Assembly (NCBI GenBank): GCA_937904375.1
Contig: CALDIG010000242.1
Location: 1-9,617 of the forward strand
Direction: 5' to 3'
DNA: 9,617 bases
Origin: an uncultured Prevotellaceae bacterium
GTDB lineage: Bacteria; Bacteroidota; Bacteroidia; Bacteroidales; Muribaculaceae
The translations under genes were made by a program, and so were the position numbers. Below the pieces are notes generated by a model that was not told the DNA's origin, did no database searches, and saw only the letters and a list, made by a program, of their open reading frames with translations. Positions 5,445 to 9,617 of the stretch are shown here, one piece after another (the first letter of the stretch is position 1; each line of letters begins with the position of its first letter).

Positions 5445-8400
5445 ATGAGACACATAAAGCAATGGCACCATGCAGCACTTGTTGCCGCTTTTTTATCGGT
5501 GGTGTGCTATGCCACAGCCGAGGCATATAATTTTAGTGCTGGCAATATCTACTACAATATCAACGAGAAGACGCAAACTGCCGAGGTGACTAGTGCCAGC
5601 GACACCTATAACAGCTATAGTGGCCAAGTGGTAATTCCCGCTACGGTGACCAGTGGCGGCAAGACCTATAAGGTTACTGCTGTGGGCGATAACGCATTCA
5701 GGGATTGTGTGTCACTCACGGGCGTGACATTTGGCTCTAACGTTGCGACAATTGGCAAGCGGGCGTTCTTGAACTGCTCGGCACTGACGGCGGTCAATAT
5801 CACCGAAGCCGTGACCGGCATCGACGACTATGCTTTTGCGCAATGCGAAGCCCTAAAAACCGTGCTGATGAAAAACGACACGCCACTGCAGGTGGGCAAT
5901 GGGGCTTTCATGCGGTGCTCCTCGCTCAGCAAGGTGAGATGGCAGTCATGCGAGAGCTTGGAAGGTCGTGGGGGACTCACAACATTGGGGACCGGAGCCT
6001 TTGCGCATTGCACCTCGCTCACCGCCATCACTTTGCCGGGATTGATTGACTACTTGGGTGCCTCAATCTTCGAAGGTTGTACTAAGCTCAGTAGTGTCAC
6101 CGTCACCGCCGATCACCCCTTGGTGCTCACCAGCGACCCCTTTGCACTTTCCGGCACAACGACAATATATGTGCCATCGACGGGTAATGCCGGCGAGAGC
6201 GCAGTCCTTTACCGTAACGCGATGGGATGGAGTGGCTACACCATTGCCGAGTTGCCTTACTCCTTTATCGACGGCGAGGGCTACACTTATCTCAAGACTT
6301 CGGCAGGCTCCGTAGCTCTCTTGGGTTGCCAAGACACCAAGAGTGAGATAAAGGTGAGGGACGCTATCACAGGTTATGGAGGCGAGAATTACTATGTGAC
6401 CTCTATCGCTAACAGGGCATTCAAGGATGCGGCAATCACCATCCTGAACACCGGCACTTCCTACCATCTCAAGACGGTGGGTGACGAGAGTTTTGCCGGC
6501 TGTGCCTATCTCACCAATGTGTCGCTCATCGAGGGTATCACTGCAATGGGTGAGCGTGCCTTCGCCTCCTGCACAGCCTTGACATCGATAATGCTCCCTT
6601 CCACGCTGCGAACTGTTCCTAAAGGTGCTTTTGATGGCTGTTCAAGCCTCAATAATGTGAGCCTTCTCATGGGTGTTACTACCATCAGCGAGAATGCCTT
6701 TGCGCATTGCACAAGCCTCACCATGTTGAGGTTGCCAAGTTCGTTAACAGAGGTAGAGCCTAATGCGCTCATGGGCACAACGGCGCTGGAAGATTTTGTT
6801 GTCGCCCCAGGCAACCCTTACTTTGCGGTAATCGACGGTGTGCTTTACGAGACGAGATATGGCGAAAATCCCGTCGATGAAGAAGTCAACGTGATTTATA
6901 AACTGGTAATATATCCCTCTGGTAAAGCCGATGAGGTGCTATATATACCTCCTAGTGTGATCGAGATAAAAGCCAATGCTATTAATAACGCCACATTTCT
7001 TAAACAAGTCGCTATACCGCCCACTACCACAATCTTTGGCGAGAATTGCTTTGACGGCACATCACTGCAATATATCAACTATCGCTGCAAGCAGCCCGTT
7101 GATGAGGGTACTGCCGGCATCACCGCCGCTCTCAAGGCCAATACCACGCTTCAGGTGCCTGAGGGTGCCGAAAGCAGCTATCGCGCCCTTGATGCATGGA
7201 AAGGCTTTAAGAACATTGTTGAGCGATATGATGTGCTAGGCGACAGCAAGTTTGTCTATGACTGGAACTCTCGCAACGAGGTGACACTAGTCGATATAAA
7301 ATCCACTGCCGTTAGCTCCAGCGGCGTTGTTACCCTGCCATTGCAAATGATTTTGAATGGTCGCAACTACTACATCACCGAGTTGCGCAATACCGCCACC
7401 GCGCAAGTGGCTCAGCAGGTGAAAACGCTGAAAATAGCCTGCGATAGCCTTTGTGTTATCGACTTGAACGACGACATCAATCCCCTTGCTGCGCTCACTT
7501 CGCTGAGGGCAATAACCATCAGTGATAGTAATCCATATTTTAATATTATCGACGATGTGCTCTACAACGAGTCGGGTACCAACCTCTATTATTATCTCCA
7601 TTCCAAGACTCAAGAGTCGTTCGAATTGCCTACAACAGTAGATACTATCATGCCTCGGGCTTTTGCACAAAATCCGAATTTGAAAACCCTCACGATGAGC
7701 CGTTCTCTAAAGTATATCAGCAATAGAGCCTTTGAGAGCTGCACCTCGTTGCAATTAGTTGAAAGCATGAAATATGTGACCGTCATTGGCAACCGCGCCT
7801 TTGCAGGCTGCACAGCCTTGACTGGCATCAATGGCGGAGAGCGCCTCGGCACCATAGGCGATGAGGCTTTTATGGGCTGCATCAAGCTGCGGGAGTTCCC
7901 ATTCAGCCATGGCATGCTCACCGTCATTGGCGACCATGCCTTCAAAGGCTGCACATCGCTCACTGTGGCAGTGCTAGGCAATATGCTTATCGGCATTGGA
8001 GATGGAGCTTTTGAGAACTGCTCGGCATTGAGCAAGTCATATTTAACCTCCACGGTCACGAGCATGGGACAACAACTTTTCAAAGGTTGTGCCTCACTAA
8101 GCGAGTTGTGGCTGTGCAACACCGTGCCGCCTCAAGTGGGTAACGATTTCTTCGACTCATGGGCAAGCATCACGCTTTATGTGCCACACGACGCTGTGGG
8201 GAGCTATCGCACTGCCTCGCCGTGGAAAAACGCCTATCAGTTCAAAACAAGTAATTACATTGACAATGGTGCCGATGTCAATAACGACAAGTCAGTCAAT
8301 GCCTACGACATCACTCTTGTGTATTCGGTAATGCTCGGCAATACTGACGACGGCATTGTGGGTCACTGCGACGTGAACCACGACGGATCGGTCACTGCTG

Positions 8401-8741
8401 CCGACATCACTATCATATACGACTACATCCTCACAGGTGTTGACATGACAATGGGCTACAGGTTTGTAAACAACAAAAACGAAGGAGTGGGGCAGTATAT
8501 TTCGCTCTCTGACGACCACCAGAGGATTAGGGCTTTTGACAATAATTCCAGTGCTTATGTGATGAGTGGACTGATGGGAGTGAGCGACAACTTATATGTC
8601 GCCAGCCTCACGCCGGGAACGATTCAGAGTATTCCGTATCTGGAGATTGTGCCGCATGCAGCAGGTTATTTCACTCTCGTGTTAATGGTGAACGACGGCA
8701 CTGACAGCCACTATCGCGCCTTCCCAATTGTGGTGCGATAG
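5445..8741 (+). CDS. Secreted BspA-type leucine-rich-repeat protein with dockerin
   Basis: Predicted exported surface or secreted protein of 1098 residues; ligand unknown. A Sec signal peptide (1-27) has a hydrophobic core ALVAAFLSVV and likely cleavage after AEA27; the C21 context lacks a proper lipobox. The rest is built from treponemal/BspA LRRs of about 23 residues (IGxxAFxxCxSLTxVxLPxxV). Three modules can be seen, each opening with a strand-rich cap ending near GxxYxVTxIxxxAF and closing with a VPxxAxxxYRxAxxW segment (242-262, 571-585, 913-927). Residues 944-998 form a type I dockerin-like pair with calcium loops DVNNDKSVNAYD (944-955) and DVNHDGSVTAAD (976-987). The last 100 residues are strand-rich and unrecognised; no type IX sorting signal is evident. 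Two tandem TAG stops end it. BspA relatives bind host proteins or other bacteria, but that role here is inference. Near-identical DNA such as GCCTTTGCGCATTGCAC (5998 and 6699) shows internal duplication. Confidence 0.93.
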   Translation: MRHIKQWHHAALVAAFLSVVCYATAEAYNFSAGNIYYNINEKTQTAEVTSASDTYNSYSGQVVIPATVTSGGKTYKVTAVGDNAFRDCVSLTGVTFGSNVATIGKRAFLNCSALTAVNITEAVTGIDDYAFAQCEALKTVLMKNDTPLQVGNGAFMRCSSLSKVRWQSCESLEGRGGLTTLGTGAFAHCTSLTAITLPGLIDYLGASIFEGCTKLSSVTVTADHPLVLTSDPFALSGTTTIYVPSTGNAGESAVLYRNAMGWSGYTIAELPYSFIDGEGYTYLKTSAGSVALLGCQDTKSEIKVRDAITGYGGENYYVTSIANRAFKDAAITILNTGTSYHLKTVGDESFAGCAYLTNVSLIEGITAMGERAFASCTALTSIMLPSTLRTVPKGAFDGCSSLNNVSLLMGVTTISENAFAHCTSLTMLRLPSSLTEVEPNALMGTTALEDFVVAPGNPYFAVIDGVLYETRYGENPVDEEVNVIYKLVIYPSGKADEVLYIPPSVIEIKANAINNATFLKQVAIPPTTTIFGENCFDGTSLQYINYRCKQPVDEGTAGITAALKANTTLQVPEGAESSYRALDAWKGFKNIVERYDVLGDSKFVYDWNSRNEVTLVDIKSTAVSSSGVVTLPLQMILNGRNYYITELRNTATAQVAQQVKTLKIACDSLCVIDLNDDINPLAALTSLRAITISDSNPYFNIIDDVLYNESGTNLYYYLHSKTQESFELPTTVDTIMPRAFAQNPNLKTLTMSRSLKYISNRAFESCTSLQLVESMKYVTVIGNRAFAGCTALTGINGGERLGTIGDEAFMGCIKLREFPFSHGMLTVIGDHAFKGCTSLTVAVLGNMLIGIGDGAFENCSALSKSYLTSTVTSMGQQLFKGCASLSELWLCNTVPPQVGNDFFDSWASITLYVPHDAVGSYRTASPWKNAYQFKTSNYIDNGADVNNDKSVNAYDITLVYSVMLGNTDDGIVGHCDVNHDGSVTAADITIIYDYILTGVDMTMGYRFVNNKNEGVGQYISLSDDHQRIRAFDNNSSAYVMSGLMGVSDNLYVASLTPGTIQSIPYLEIVPHAAGYFTLVLMVNDGTDSHYRAFPIVVR

Positions 8742-8743
8742 TA

Positions 8744-8807
8744 GCTCGCTGTGCTCGCTGGTTTGCCGCTTCGCTAGTTAGCCGCTCGCTTTGCTCGCTA
8801 GTTAGCC
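8744..8807. repeat. GCTCGCT / GTTAGCC tandem repeat, three units
   Basis: Two 24-bp units (8744-8767 and 8784-8807) of the form GCTCGCT-NN-GCTCGCT-RGTTWGCC flank a 16-bp partial unit (8768-8783). The tract starts inside the second of the tandem stop codons of the LRR gene. I recall tracts like this as widespread between genes in Bacteroidetes. No coding sense. Confidence 0.7.
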
Positions 8808-8818
8808 ACAATTTTTTT
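8773..8818 (+). terminator. Possible intrinsic terminator of the LRR gene
   Basis: GCTAGTTAGC occurs at 8773-8782 and 8797-8806. As RNA the two copies can pair over ten positions (eight Watson-Crick, two G-U) around a 14-nt loop, and seven T residues follow at 8812-8818 after a 5-base spacer. The long loop and spacer make this a weak candidate. Each copy can also fold on itself with a 4-bp stem. Confidence 0.3.
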
Positions 8819-8963
8819 GTTGAGTTTGTTGTTAACTTGTTGTGTTTGAATAAAATGCTCACGCTCGCAAGGCTTTTTCTCAAACAAAGTCAACAAAGAA
8901 AAACAAAGACAACAATTAAATTTTTTTTTGTTATTCTTGTTAGGTTTTGTTATCTTTGTTTGA
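8817..8963. repeat. Alternating inverted-repeat arms before eno
   Basis: Three related arms alternate in strand polarity: a T/G-rich arm (8817-8849), an A/C-rich arm (8880-8920) and a T/G-rich arm (8923-8963). The second and third are imperfect inverted repeats matching at 30 of 41 positions, including the outer ten (TCAAACAAAG with CTTTGTTTGA), almost without a loop. The first and second are also partly complementary, so two mutually exclusive hairpins are possible in a transcript. Low sequence complexity weakens the argument. Confidence 0.45.
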
Positions 8964-9067
8964 TTATTGACTCGCTTAATCGCATTTTTGTTTGCAATTG
9001 TTTGACAAAAACCGCTCGCAGAGCAATCGTTTGTCTTACATTTTTTAGGCAAGAAATAAGGCTATAT

Positions 9068-9098
9068 TTTGACTTTTGCTAGGAATTCACTATTTTTG
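9068..9098 (+). promoter_or_regulatory. eno promoter, near-perfect Bacteroidetes consensus
   Basis: TTTG (9068-9071), a 19-bp spacer, then TATTTTTG (9091-9098) matches both halves of the Bacteroidetes sigma-ABfr consensus with normal spacing. The start should lie near 9103, giving a leader of about 45 nt that is A-rich (AAAATAAAAAGAAACT) just before the ATG and lacks a strong Shine-Dalgarno site. This fits a highly expressed housekeeping gene. Confidence 0.75.
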
Positions 9099-9147
9099 CA
9101 GAAAATACAAAAACACATTTTATAAACATTCAAAATAAAAAGAAACT

Positions 9148-9617
9148 ATGAAGATTTCTAAAGTTCATGCAAGAGAGATTCTCGATTCTCGTGGCAACCC
9201 CACAGTGGAGGTTGAAGTAACACTCGAAAACGGCATCATGGGACGCGCTTCGGTGCCCAGTGGCGCTTCTACCGGCGAGAACGAGGCACTTGAGCTTCGC
9301 GACGGCGACAAGAGCCGTTACCTGGGCAAGGGCGTGACTAAGGCTGTGGAGAACGTAAACACCATCATTGCTCCTCATGTTGAGGGAATGTGCGTGTTCA
9401 ACCAGCGCGCCATCGACAACCGCATGCTTGAGCTCGACGGCACTAAGACCAAGAGCAAACTCGGCGCAAACGCTGTTCTCGGCGTGTCGCTCGCCGCTGC
9501 TCACGCTGCCGCCGCTGCCCTCCACATGCCATTGTATCGCTACATTGGCGGCACTAACGCCTACGTGCTTCCCGTGCCCATGATGAACATCATCAACGGT
9601 GGCGCTCACAGCGACGC
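9148..9617 (+). CDS. eno: Enolase (phosphopyruvate hydratase), 5' part
   Basis: Glycolytic enzyme interconverting 2-phosphoglycerate and phosphoenolpyruvate in the cytoplasm; also part of the RNA degradosome in some bacteria. Only the first 156 codons plus two bases are present, because the window ends inside the gene. The enolase N-terminal domain is unmistakable: HAREILDSRGNPTVEVEV (7-24), the mobile loop VPSGASTG (36-43), LGANAVLGVSLA (105-116) and the start of the barrel, PVPMMNIINGGAHS (142-155), with the conserved histidine H154. The catalytic lysine and metal ligands lie beyond the edge. The start at 9148 matches the family exactly and follows a consensus promoter. Confidence 0.97.
   Translation, partial: MKISKVHAREILDSRGNPTVEVEVTLENGIMGRASVPSGASTGENEALELRDGDKSRYLGKGVTKAVENVNTIIAPHVEGMCVFNQRAIDNRMLELDGTKTKSKLGANAVLGVSLAAAHAAAAALHMPLYRYIGGTNAYVLPVPMMNIINGGAHSD

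Larger units (their letters stand above)
8742..9147. other. Repeat-rich intergenic region between LRR gene and eno
   Basis: Four hundred bases with no convincing gene. In order it holds GCTCGCT-type repeats (8744-8807), a T-run, alternating T/G-rich and A/C-rich arms (8817-8963), then an AT-rich stretch with scattered GCTCGC or CTCGC words (8864, 8971, 9014; GCTC-GCA-GAGC at 9014-9024 can form a small hairpin), and finally the eno promoter. The 81-codon plus-strand frame at 8837-9082 has no recognisable domain and is built from the repeat arms, so it is not called. Confidence 0.6.

Noticed and set aside
5493..5510. Lipoprotein signal peptide at C21 of the LRR protein
   Set aside because: The residues before the cysteine are SVV, which do not fit the lipobox preference for G, A or S at the -1 position; a signal peptidase I site after AEA27 fits better.
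8837..9082. Plus-strand open frame of 81 codons before eno
   Set aside because: It consists of the repeat arms and AT-rich spacer, has no recognisable domain or initiation context, and overlaps the eno promoter element at 9068-9071.

Overview
The window looks like a chromosomal segment of a gut-type Bacteroidales bacterium (Prevotella- or Muribaculum-like). The evidence is the TAnnTTTG/TTTG promoter motifs upstream of several genes, the scarcity of Shine-Dalgarno sites with A-rich leaders instead, a BspA-type leucine-rich-repeat surface protein carrying a dockerin, and protein sequences that read as typical Bacteroidetes versions of AroQ, MtaB, an LpxL-family acyltransferase and enolase. This assignment comes from motif recognition only; no database search was possible.

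Layout: 1-378 is an AT-rich, non-coding leader holding a short octamer repeat (46-77) and a degenerate array with a 21-bp period (169-252). Then come aroQ (379-810, +) and an AraC-family regulator (901-1758, +). The regulator converges with a minus-strand cluster that reads right to left: mtaB (5283-3979), an LpxL/HtrB-family acyltransferase (3868-2945, with a possible upstream start at 3889) and a family 2 glycosyltransferase (2780-1776). Divergent from mtaB is a 1098-residue secreted BspA-like protein (5445-8741, +). After a repeat-rich 406-bp gap the window ends inside eno (9148 onward, +).

How the genes relate: AroQ (shikimate pathway), MtaB (tRNA A37 methylthiolation) and enolase (glycolysis) are housekeeping functions. 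The acyltransferase and glycosyltransferase probably serve envelope glycolipid synthesis and may be co-transcribed with mtaB. The LRR protein is a predicted exported surface or secreted protein with three related LRR modules, a dockerin-like calcium-binding pair and an unrecognised C-terminal domain.

The most unusual content lies between the genes. Both gaps of the mtaB-acyltransferase-glycosyltransferase cluster are almost entirely filled by the same composite element in the same orientation: a tandem heptamer array, a GTAG tetranucleotide directly followed by a perfect or near-perfect hairpin (REP-like), a TTCTAGAA palindrome pair and a conserved tail. The elements run from at or near one stop codon up to, or into, the next start codon, and one seems to have overwritten the normal start of the acyltransferase. 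The 21-bp array before aroQ and the alternating-polarity inverted repeats before eno are further structures that the genes do not explain.
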